Below, piece by piece: positions 1-9,483 of a DNA stretch of 64,000 nucleotides; within the stretch, counting starts at the first letter, position 1; each line of letters opens with the position of its first letter. The DNA comes from Gonocerus acuteangulatus (taxonomy: Eukaryota > Arthropoda > Insecta > Hemiptera > Coreidae). The notes under the pieces were generated by a model, which was not told where the DNA came from, ran no database searches, and was given only the letters and a program-made list of their open reading frames with translations. Both the position numbers and the translations under genes were made by a program. Where the stretch lies: positions 126,556,308 to 126,620,307 of the forward strand of contig OX328132.1 of assembly GCA_946811695.1 (NCBI GenBank), read 5' to 3'.

Positions 1-429
1 CCAAACTAAATGCGAAATGTATAGGACAAGTGGGGATAGAAAGAAAGGCAAGCTGTCTGCTGACGCACACGCCACGACGCTGGACCCGCAGAACACATCT
101 CTCGGACGCATATGCCACAACGGCTAGGCCTGAACGTGTTAATGGATTACACTGGTCTGCAAAATTTAGCTTTTTGTCTGGGGTTTTTATTTTAATGTCA
201 TTATTTCTAATTTGAGTGTGCTGAATCAGAATATGAACTTAGTTTTTCTCCATCAAGTACCAATTTTTCTCAATACAGGAAATAGTAAAACATACATTTT
301 TATATTAGCTTCTATTGAATTTATGTTATATTATTAAATATAAATTAATAAATCCATAAATTTCAACACAATACTCTTCAAAATTAGCTAATGTCTCACA
401 CCATCACTTAAATTCGAAAATTTGAGCAG
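1..429. other. Unassigned AT-rich sequence
   Basis: No gene, splice-supported exon or recognisable repeat was seen here. A somewhat GC-richer patch around 60-140 is open for about 60 codons but resembles no family I know. The first long inverted-repeat element begins near 430. Confidence 0.3.
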
Positions 430-3192
430 TTTTTAGCACTTTCCTCCGAAGGAAAGTAGCTATTGAGGTTGCGATGAGATGTAAAAATAAACTAAATCGG
501 TTCATTAGGAGGGGGGGGGGGGGTTTACTCCGGACCCACAATACCAATTCGCCACTACCAGCCGTTATTTTTGGTATATTTCGACGAAACTCGGTATTCG
601 TAGTGGTAATCTACAGGTAAAAATGTGTTATAAAAATAAACTAAATCGGTTCATTAGGAGGGGGGGTTTACTCCGGACCCAAATTACTAATATACTCATA
701 CCGGTCGTAATTTCTGCTGTATTGTAACGAAACGCGGTATACGTCATGGGTAACTCATGTGAAAGAAGTCTTGTAAAAATGAGCTAAATAGGTCAATCGG
801 AAAGGGGGGTTTACTTTGTAATATATTTCATTAGAATTAGCCCGCCAGACGTAGGTTCACAAACCTGCCGCGAGGAGCGCTATCTCCCACTAGGGGGACT
901 GTATCCTGTTCCTGCGTCAGATCAAAAGACGGAATATGAAGTTTTTTGTATTTATTAAGTAGTGTAGAAGGTACCATGTGTAAACATAACTCTGGAAGCA
1001 AATTAATTACGAAATTAATAATTGAACAGTCACTCATTACAAAATTAAGAGAGAACTATTCATGTTTTTATTTTATTTATGTAGAATATTTTAAGCAAAT
1101 TGTTCTGGAAAGCAGTCTACACTACCCAAATTCTGAGGAAAGTGCTTAGTCATGCAGCTTCTGCGTGACGGACTTTTACATTCTGTCTTGAAATGAAAGT
1201 TTTGAAGAGTTCCTATTATGGAAAGAATTTGATACATCTCTTTTCAGCAACCAGCAATAATCAGCTGTCATATTTATATTCCACTTTCCCTGGTAGTGTC
1301 TTTCCATTTCCTTTATGTTCCGGTGAAATCTTTCACCATGTTCTTCACTGACACAGCCAATATTTTCTGAAAAAATGAAGTCCAAATGTGAGTGCAGGAA
1401 ATGTACTTTCACACTCACATTGCAGCCCAGCTTTCTAAAATATTTTTGTAATTTCCCAGAAAGTTTTTGATGACACTCTTAAAACCAATCCATGCCTGTT
1501 TTTTTTTTTCGGAATCTGTCATCATTACTTCAAATATGGTGTCAGAAATCAATTTTCTAATTTGTGGCCAAAAAATACTCCCTCTTTAAGTTTAGCATCA
1601 GATATCCCATGGAACATCTTGCAGATATATTGGTAGCAGATGTCATTCTTATTCAAAGCCTTCGCATACTGCCCCATTAAGCCTAATTGTATTTGCAAAG
1701 GTGGTAAAATAACATTTTGGTGGTCCACAAGACACTCGTGAATTGCATTTTTCATTCCTGGTATGAGACTGTCTCTCTGCTTCCAATGTTTAATTGTTTA
1801 GTGATCGGATCGGACTGTACTATTCCATTCACAAATAAAACATGACATTTTAGTGTTGCGTGATTGCTGGCCTAGTAGTATGCCAATAATTTTTAGATCT
1901 CGACAAACCTACCACTTATGTTCATATTTTACTTTTTCTAGAAGTAATTTTAAGTTATGTTATGTTTCCTAACACTAAATTTGCAGGGATTGTACTTGAA
2001 ATAAGGCATTTATTGTAATCTGTTACATTGTTATTGTTGTGAAGCAAATTCATTTTAACAATGAGAACAGTATTATTTCTTCGTTTTCTGGTTCCTTTTC
2101 AGTTCCATATGCACAGAACTACATTAAAACGTTTTAGGTATAACTAATAATTGTGCAAAAATGGTACGTGGTAGAAAAAAAAACCGTCACGCAGGACCTG
2201 CATAACTAAGCACTTTCCTCAGAATTTGGGTAGTGTAGACTGCTTTCCAGAATAATTTGCTTAAAATATCCTACATAAATAAAATAAAAACATGAATAGT
2301 TCTCTTTTAATTTTGTAATTAGTAACTATTCAATTATTAATTTTGTAATTAATTTGCTTCCAGAGTTATGTTTACACATGATACCTACTACACTACTTAA
2401 TAAATACAAAAAAACTTCATATTTTCGTCTTTTGATCTGACGCAGGAAGAGGATACAGTCCCTCTAGTGGTAGAAAGCGCTCCTTGCGGCGGGCTTGCCA
2501 ACCTACGTCTGGTGGGCTATTCTATTGAAATATATTACAAATTAAACGCCCCTTTCCGATTGACAGATTTAGTTCATTTTTACAACACTTCTTTCTCATG
2601 AGTTACCCACGACGTACACCGCGTTTCGTTACAATACAGCAGGAATTAAGACCGGTATGAGTATTCATATTTATATTTACAACCAATTTTTCTCTGTAGA
2701 TTAATACTACGAATACTGAGTTTCGTCGAAATATAACGAAAATTACGGCTGGTAGTGGCGAATTGGTAATGTGGGTCCAGAGTAACCCCCCCCCCCCCCT
2801 CCTAATGAACCGATTTAGTTTATTTTTACAACACATTTTGCTCTGTAGATTACGACTACGAATACCAAGTGTCGTTGAAATATATCAAAAACTACGGCGT
2901 GCGTGGTCAAATTAGTGTTTTGAGTCCGGGGTAAACCCCCCTTCGGTTTGACCAATTTTGTTGGCTTACGAACTCTTTCAATCGTTTGCTAATTGAACCC
3001 TATATAGGAAGTTTCGTGACGAAAAAACAAAAACTCTAGCCACTATCGGACACACACTTATATATATAAATTTTAACGGCGGTCATTTTTGGTTTCTACT
3101 AGGTAGGATCGATAAAGATTTGAAGAAATTTTTAAAAAATTCCGTAATGAGTGCAACCTCAATAGCTACTTTCCTTCGGATGTAAGTGCTAA
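430..3192. mobile_element. Foldback-like DNA transposon with ~0.75-1 kb inverted arms
   Basis: The left arm (430-1171) and right arm (about 2183-3192) are reverse complements. The outer end reads TTTTTAGCACTT in both, and the inner end reads CTTAGTCATGCAG in one arm and a close match in the other. Each arm contains degenerate tandem units of about 145 bp, built around a G-run (C-run on the right) followed by TTTACTCCGGACCC. They start near 485, 632 and 777 on the left and near 2577, 2784 and 2930 on the right. The central kilobase carries a decayed ORF. Long arms made of tandem subrepeats are typical of foldback-type elements. The superfamily is not identified and no target-site duplication was resolved. 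Confidence 0.7.
1176..1755 (-). pseudogene. Decayed ORF of an uncharacterised transposon-associated family (EHGERFH-type)
   Basis: Two - strand segments belong to one broken protein. The N-terminal segment (1755-1549) has LPPLQIQLGLMGQYAKALNK. The C-terminal segment (1418-1176) has HFLHSHLDF, EEHGERFH, MERHYQGKW and ADYCWLLKRDV. The intervening DNA still encodes a related stretch (WIGFKSVIKNFLGN) in a shifted frame, so at least one frameshift and one stop have accumulated. I recognise this sequence type from multicopy uncharacterised proteins in invertebrate genomes. Its biochemical role is unknown to me. It occupies the centre of the long inverted-repeat element, so it is probably that element's cargo or former mobility gene. 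The stop codon lies next to the inner arm boundary. Confidence 0.55.
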
Positions 3193-3279
3193 AAAACGAT
3201 TACAGTTATGGAATAAGCCCATCGAATTTAGTAAAGTAGACCTATTTTGGAGGAAACCCCAGAATCATGCATATCAGTG

Positions 3280-3840
3280 GGTAAAACTGAAGGAGAGCGT
3301 CCTCAGCACCGATTTTTTTTTTCAAATTTTGCACTATAACGTATTTTTATGCACTAAACACGAATCCGTTAAAAAAAAAAAAAAAAAAAAAAAAAATTGC
3401 TCTCAACTAGGAAAAAAGTTCTTAAGCATTAAAGTTCACTGTTATTGAGGTTAAAGTTGGCATAAATAGCGTATTTGTAAGCATGCGCAGACATCTAACG
3501 CTGGGAAACACACAACTCTCATTTGAAATGTTGATAAACTATTTATAACCTCCATAACATATGAATTCTAACCATAACAGCGAGTTGGATTGACTAGTTT
3601 TGATATCTTCTTGAGCGAGCCTAGTGAGCGGAAACGTACAGCACGTCTGCCCAAAAGTCGTCCTAGACATTCTTCTTAATATGCATGTTTATTAATTCGC
3701 TGTTTACGCCAACTTTTATAACCTCGATAATAGTGAACTTTAGTGCTTAATAACTTCTTTCCTTGTGCATCAAACTACGTTATAGTGCAAAATTTGAAAA
3801 AAAAAATCGGTGTTGAGGACGCTCTCCTTAAGTTTTACCT
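3280..3840. mobile_element. ~560-bp MITE with ~200-bp terminal inverted repeats
   Basis: The left end begins GGTAAAACTGAAGGAGAGCG and the right end is its near reverse complement. The inverted arms extend inward through the motif TTTTGCACTATAACGTA and through AAGTTCACTRTTATYGAGG. A poly-A tract interrupts the left arm at 3370-3396. A fragment of the same family lies at about 63221-63380. No coding potential is seen. Confidence 0.6.
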
Positions 3841-3987
3841 ATCGGTGTTATTAATGTTTAGTTTGTGTTATATTCTCTTTAAGTAATGACCTTTGAAAAT
3901 CAACATCTCTAAACATGGTCGAAGTGCGGCTCAAACCGCGGGTAACATAAATGTTTATTGGGGTCAAGAAATTACCAGTGAATCATG

Positions 3988-4264
3988 GTCGTATATATGG
4001 GGGGGGGGGGGGTGCAGCCCCCTCAGCCCCCCCCCCCCCCAAAATTTTGATTTGATCGATAAAAATTTCATAAAACCCTTAAAAATAAATTAAATAAGAT
4101 CATTTAGTTCATAAAACATATTCTATTTTGGGTGTAATAGCGTTTAAGTTGGCTAAAACTCTCCCAAGATCTAAATTGTTAGTATTCCATTCACCGGAAA
4201 TGGTATCAGCCCCCCCCCCCCGAAATTTTCCCAGCCCCCTCCGAAATTATTTTCTATATACGCC
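3988..4264. mobile_element. MITE with CGTATATA termini and G/C homopolymers, copy 1
   Basis: The element starts CGTATATATGGGGG and ends TATATACG, giving short terminal inverted repeats. It contains long G and C homopolymer runs and a shared internal stretch (CATAAAACCCTTAAAAATAA). A second copy lies at 62862-63114 with the same layout. It is non-coding. An open frame that reads through the homopolymers here is not considered a gene. Confidence 0.6.
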
Positions 4265-5420
4265 AATGCAGTGAATGTACAGTGCAGCAATGCACAGTAG
4301 GGTATTTGCCCTGAAAAGCTGGCCAAAAGTCCATTTTGTAAAAGTTATCCGCGACGAAAATGAATTAGTGCTAAAAATAGTTGAATTGTTTGTGCACAAT
4401 GTGTAAGGCTAATTTTTGACCTGACATTGTCTGTAAGCCAGGCGTACCACAACAAAGTCTCCAGTTTTTAATAGAACACTGACTTCTTAACTGTTCTCCG
4501 AATATTTATCTGTGTAAAAAATTAATTTTTCACGAGTTTGGAATTTTTATTGCAATTTTGGTTCGGGACAACTCTGAAGCAGGTAAACGAGAGTACATTT
4601 ATTGCTTTTTGGCAATAATTAGGCCATTTGTTAATTAGTTTGACCACAAGAGAAAATATAAAATATATTGGCCTTTTTAACGTCAAATTTGACATATCTC
4701 GAAGGTTTTTGTTATACTTCCAAGCATTTCCAACCTGTTGTTTTTATATGAATATTTAAAGGAAGTAGTCAGCTTTAAGAATATATAATCATAAATCGCG
4801 GATTCGCGCTGATGTGAGTATGCATGCCAGTTAATGTCAAAGTTCACGAAAGCATTTCTTATGTTTGTCGTTTTCCGGAGTCAAAATAATGACTAGACAA
4901 GATGTATTTGACGTCATGTGTTAAAGAAAAGAACCTTAATTATAAGGAACAATTAGATGTGCTAATAGCCTCACAAAAAAGAACTAGAATAAAATAAAAT
5001 TAAAATTTAAAAAAATAAAAACTAGAATTTGGCTAGAATTCTTTGATAAGATATGACGATTATTCTAAAAAAACAAATAAAATAAATCAAGCACATAAAA
5101 AAGGAGTACAAAAAAAATGAAGTGTGGCTTCAGGGTAGATTATTGTTACCAAGGGCAAAAATGAGACATGGGCGACCATTTTATAGATTCTAAGAATCCA
5201 ATGGGCGCAGCCGAAGACAGTAAGAGAGAAAAGTTCCATACTACTACTGGTTCAATGGAATTCCTGTATGCTACACAGATGTTTTTCTGGAGATAATCCT
5301 CAAGCTGGTGATATATTAAGGATATAACGAGGATATAAGTAGCTCCCATCTCGTGCAAATAAATACAAGGATGCTTATTCAAAATTGACATTACTTTCTG
5401 AGTGATTTCAAGGAAGTGGT
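4265..5420. other. Intergenic, no gene seen
   Basis: AT-rich sequence. No splice-supported exon, RNA gene or terminal-repeat element was recognised. Confidence 0.4.
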
Positions 5421-5515
5421 GTATGTGTAGGTGTGTGTGTGTTTGTGTGTGCGTGCGCGTGGGTGGGTGAGTGTGTGTAGGCGTGTCTGCATGTGTGTGT
5501 GTGTCATCTGTTAAC
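5421..5515. repeat. Imperfect GT/TG microsatellite
   Basis: A stretch of interrupted GT dinucleotides. A 123-codon open frame on the opposite strand runs through it and is an artefact of the repeat (His/Thr-rich). Confidence 0.9.
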
Positions 5516-5550
5516 ATTGATAGTCAATGTATGTATTATACCTAACATTA

Positions 5551-5707
5551 ATAAATTATTTAAAACAAAAAAATCCTTATATTGCCTTAAAACCCATTAC
5601 TGAAATCATATATTACCCATTATTCAGAGTATATGATCAAAGAAAATGGATTAAGCATCACAAATATTTTTGGACAAGAATATCAGTCCTGTACCCCAAT
5701 GTGCGCC

Positions 5708-5743
<36 letters not shown>

Positions 5744-5894
5744 ATTTAAAACCATAAAATCATAGTATTGCCTTAAAAACCCATTACTGAAATCATATAT
5801 GACCCATTTTTCAGGGTATATGATCAAAGAAAATGAATTAAGCATCAGAAATATTTTTGGCCAAGAATATCAGTCCTGTACCCCAATGTGCGCC

Positions 5895-5937
<43 letters not shown>

Positions 5938-6091
5938 ATTTAAAACAATAAAATCCTAGTATTGCCTTAAAACCCATTACTGAAATCATATATGACCCAT
6001 TTTTCAGGGTATATAATCAAAGAAAATGAATTAAGCATCAGAAATATATTTGGCCAAGAATATCAGCCCTACACCCCACTGTGCGATGGTT
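5551..6091. repeat. Three tandem ~190-bp units separated by poly-A runs
   Basis: Units begin near 5551, 5741 and 5936, each with ATTATTTAAAAC. Shared internal text includes TTGCCTTAAAACCCATTACT and AAATATTTTTGG. The first two units end GTGCGCCGTT followed by runs of about 30-45 A. The third ends at a diverged GTGCGATGGT. The layout suggests tandem duplication of a small A-tailed sequence. Confidence 0.8.
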
Positions 6092-6126
6092 CCAAAATTT
6101 TTGTCATGGAGATTTTTATCTCTAAG

Positions 6127-6290
6127 ACAAGAAAGGACGCGTAGGCCTTTTGTTACTGATCACGACCAACTGAGGGCTTTAGTATAAGAAAACTACTCGG
6201 AACTACTTTTGACTGCTCAACAGTTGCACACCATCTGGAACAAATTTGGTCATATAAAACCTTCAAACGTTTATAACAATTATGACCAAG
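6127..6290 (+). pseudogene. Mariner-like transposase fragment (N-terminal helix-turn-helix region)
   Basis: One frame reads RRPFVTDHDQLRALV, then a stop, then ENYSELLLTAQQLHTIWNKF and GHIKPSNVYNNYDQ. The order matches the DNA-binding region of mariner transposases: a GRPS-type start, a D-Q-L-K-A-L helix, a short helix, then an I-G-K-V-K segment. There is no catalytic domain, terminal repeat or intact frame. The call rests on pattern similarity over about 50 residues. Confidence 0.4.
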
Positions 6291-6319
6291 GCCTGACTAC
6301 CTACACCTTGATAACTGTA

Positions 6320-6461
6320 ATGAGGTGTAGATAGTTAGACTTTGAGGTGATAAACAGTCAAGGAATAGTTGGAATTCGGCTAGGAAACATTAATAGGATT
6401 TTTGTCAAAATCTGTATTAAAGACGTTTCGGCTACTCTTTGGTAGCCTTCTTCAGCTAAAA
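6320..6461 (-). mobile_element. Hammerhead-bearing short element, family 1, rearranged copy
   Basis: Shares its body with the 14913-15056 element: CAGTCARGGAATAGTTGG, AAATCTGTATTAARGACG and the ribozyme-like core. The segment at about 6320-6350 (ATGAGGTGTAGATAGTTAG) is inverted relative to its position in the 14.9-kb copy. A 5' inversion produced by twin priming would give this layout. No clear target-site duplication was found. Confidence 0.5.
6422..6455 (-). ncRNA. Hammerhead-ribozyme-like motif (family 1)
   Basis: Read on the - strand: CTGAAGA, one extra A, stem II GGCTAC / loop CAAAGA / GTAGCC, then GAAAC and GTC. Known hammerhead cores are CUGANGA, stem II, GAAA, stem III, UH. All invariant core positions are present, with A at the variable position 7. 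Stem III would be only 2 bp, as in the minimal type I ribozymes of retroelements. Helix I is imperfect here. Confidence 0.5.
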
Positions 6462-7833
6462 GACAAACTCAAATGTAGAATTAATGTACAGAAAACTTAA
6501 ACCAATAAACAATATATGATAGTTCTACAAATAAAAATCGCTTATGAGAACAAAAATAAGTAGAGAAAATGTTGTAATACTTTCAACTTGCAGTGCAACC
6601 CCCCAGAAGGCGGGAAAGGCACAAGATTTATACCCCGATAAGGTTGCCCAAAACAGTTGCATATTAACAACAAAGCAAGACTTGGGAAACTTCACTTCTC
6701 AAGGAAAACCCAAAAATAGCATATGTATCTGAAAATGAGGAAAATAATGACCCTAATTCATCTTACCTAAAAACAAAAACCACAGACAACAGCCTACAAC
6801 AAATTCCTTTGTAATAAATAACGAACGCTAATAGGTTCTCAGTATGTAAGTATGTAATGTAACTTTAGTATCGAAGAAGCAAGGCCTTCCATTGAATCAA
6901 ACATTGATAAGTATCCCATAACCTTCGCAAAACTGGAACCACTTCTACAGATATCATTCGTTAAGAAAAATGCATCTAATATAATTTCATAATTCAGTTT
7001 CGATTATGATGACATCATCAGAATGTTAGCGGATACTCGAAAACATGTTTAGAATAACAGATCGGCAGAAGTAAATAAATTTCTTAAATCAATGGGTGAG
7101 CTGAATGAATATTCTTCTCAAGATTCTCGCCCAAGCGACCAAAATATGTATTTCTAAACCATAACCTAACCATTCAAATCTATTAATCAAATACCATATG
7201 TAAAAAAGTTTAAGAAAATCGTTATATATCACCAACATTAGAGGAAGCACTGAAAGATGAAGAACCGACCGTACAGAACCTATTAAACCACCTAAAAGAG
7301 ACCAGACTATATACTCAACTAGAACCAAATTCCACTGCCAATGACCCATAAGGGTAGAGGCAGAATAATTTAAAAAATAAAATAAAACAGTACAGAAAAA
7401 CTAATAATGATATAAGTACAGAACATTATAAACAAGTAAGTGAACAATAATTTTTTTGTAGAACATAGTTCAGAAAACGTTTAACATTTATAATGTTCTG
7501 ATACTTATTTTTCTGTTTTTATTTTTGTTAACAAACTAATGTTCTAAGCGATTTTTATTTGTAGATACGTCCTGAATATAGATTTTTTTTTTTTTTTTAC
7601 AAAAATCGTATTGATACTATTCCCCGCCTTGATAACTATAGTTTGTATTAAATACTGCGGAGGGCGAAAAAAAAGTATTTTTGAGTTGACAACCCTTCTA
7701 AAAACTAAATATAAAGTTAATTGTAATAAATAAATTATATGTTTAATTTATAATATTTAAATGACGTAATACAGAGGTAATATTTTAGGTAGAGATGTAA
7801 GCTGACATCATGAGTGTATTCTAAAATTAGAAG
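6462..7833. other. Intergenic upstream of the phosphatase gene
   Basis: No intact gene. A stretch at about 6880-7340 has a weakly coding-like appearance broken by stops and may be an old retroelement remnant, but I cannot assign it. A poly-T run lies at 7585-7599. Confidence 0.35.
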
Positions 7834-7959
7834 TGTAGTACGCGCATGTGCGGCATGCGTTAGCCTTTCTCATTCATTATGTTTGTTACTTTCCTATCTG
7901 TTATTTGGAATGTATGTATTTGCAATTCATGAAAAATTGTTAATCCTTATATCGTGAAG
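7834..7959 (+). promoter_or_regulatory. Candidate promoter and non-coding first exon of the phosphatase gene
   Basis: A small CpG-containing island in otherwise AT-rich DNA includes ACGCGCATGTGCGGCATGCG at about 7839-7858. This is close to the palindromic NRF-1/erect-wing type site (YGCGCAYGCGCR). A plausible splice donor (GTGAAG|GTATGG) follows at 7959/7960, and candidate acceptors (TTTCAG) lie at 8249 and 8256 just before the start codon. A non-coding exon ending at 7959 would fit. Transcription start and splicing are inferred only. Confidence 0.35.
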
Positions 7960-8257
7960 GTATGGTTTGTCGAAGGAAGGATTCTTCTCTGTGTGATTTT
8001 TTTAAAATATCTTTGTTGTAAGATTTGATACGAACAATGAGGTTAACATTTAACAACAATAGCTACCAATTCGTTATTTATGATTTGTACTGTCTTATCA
8101 TTATCTGACAGGGGATATATTTGTAATTTTATGGAGAAACTATTAAATCAAAAACGTAAGGTTAAGTTTACCAATATATGTGTATTGTAATTAATTTGAT
8201 AGTTGTATAGTTTATCAGATATAAAAATCGTATCGTATTCTGGTTTCAGGTTTCAGG

Positions 8258-8278
8258 ATGTCAAGACAAAATAAGTAA
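8258..8278 (+). other. Short upstream ORF in the phosphatase 5' leader
   Basis: Six codons plus stop (MSRQNK) begin 37 nt upstream of the main ATG and end 16 nt before it. The uORF is retained in the mRNA if either acceptor at 8249 or 8256 is used. It could dampen translation. Nothing else supports a function. Confidence 0.3.
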
Positions 8279-8294
8279 GATTTGTCGAAGAAAA

Positions 8295-8945
8295 ATGGGT
8301 ACATTTTTGGATAAGCCGAAAACGGAGAAGCATAACGAGCACGGTTGTGGAAACGGACTTAGGTATGGAGTTGCTAGTATGCAAGGATGGAGAGTGGAGA
8401 TGGAAGATGCTCACCACGTTAGAACAGGCCTTGGAGAACACTTAAACGACTGGTCTTTCTTTGCAGTTTTTGACGGTCATGCTGGTGCGACGGTTTCGTC
8501 TCATTGTGCGGACGAGTTGTTAGATTGTATTATAAGTAGTCCGGAGTTCAAAGAATCCGATTTCTCCCAAGGAATACGTACTGGTTTTTTACAGTTAGAC
8601 AATAGATTAAGGGCTAAACCCGAGTTCGCCTGTGGAAAGGATAAAGCAGGCTCGACGGCCGTTTGTGCATTAGTGTCTCCGAAACAATTTTATATCGCTA
8701 ACTGTGGTGATTCGAGGGCTGTGTTGTGTAGGTCAGGGAAACCGATGTTCTCTACACGTGATCATAAACCTATCCTTCCTAGTGAGAAAGAAAGGATTCA
8801 GAATGCCGGTGGAACAGTAATGATACAAAGAGTGAATGGTTCACTGGCCGTATCGAGAGCATTAGGGGACTACGAGTATAAAAGTGTTGAAGGACGAGGC
8901 CCTTGTGAACAACTTGTCTCTCCTGAGCCTGAAGTATTTGTACAG
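8295..8945 (+). CDS. PPM1A/B (alph): PPM1A/B-like, coding exon 1 (residues 1-217)
   Basis: The start codon sits in AAAAATGG. This exon encodes the N-terminal two-thirds of the catalytic domain, including WRVEMEDAH (32-40), [10 protein letters not shown] (55-64), [16 protein letters not shown] and [15 protein letters not shown]. The donor is CAG|GTATGT, phase 0. Translation past the donor reaches a stop at 8990, just before a SINE. Confidence 0.97.
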
Positions 8946-9448
8946 GTATGTTTAAATTGTAAAGCATTTTCATCTTCCGTTTCTTATTAATAATTGGAGG
9001 CCCAGTGGCCGTGAGTGTTAAGGCGTGAGCTCTTAACACTCCGTGCCAAGGGTCGTGGGTTTGATTCCCACTAGGTATGGTGGCTTTTATTTTGAGAAAA
9101 GAAAAGGCATCAGCCCTATTCTGGCTAGAAAAGGGTGGTAACCTATAGATAACCTGTCCTAAAATTCTGAGTTAATCATAATATACATTAAAATTAAATT
9201 ATTAATAATTATTTTAGGATATATGAATTATCCTTATTTTCATATATAATTGCCTTGAATATTTTTTTGTCCTTAACATAAATAATGTGGGTGAAAAGAG
9301 ATGTTAACTCTTGAGATTACCAAGGTGGCACTCTCATAACATCTAATAAAACTACATTTTTACAGAAAAATGAGTTTTTATTAATAAACAAAAATGAACT
9401 GATTAAGGTCTAATAACAATATATTGATATAAGTAATAATTACAGACA

Positions 9449-9483
<35 letters not shown>

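Noticed and set aside
5146..5517. 123-codon His/Thr-rich open frame
   Set aside because: Produced by the GT microsatellite; no family similarity and no splice support.
6880..7340. Possible gag-like or LINE coding remnant
   Set aside because: Open stretches are short and broken, and I could not match them to a named family with confidence.
8295..8990. 231-residue truncated phosphatase as the main product
   Set aside because: The last 14 residues come from reading through a strong splice donor (CAG|GTATGT). The true next exon continues the PP2C domain in frame.
8996..9080. tRNA gene
   Set aside because: A- and B-box-like text is present, but the cloverleaf is incomplete and a body, AT-rich tail and target-site duplication show a SINE.
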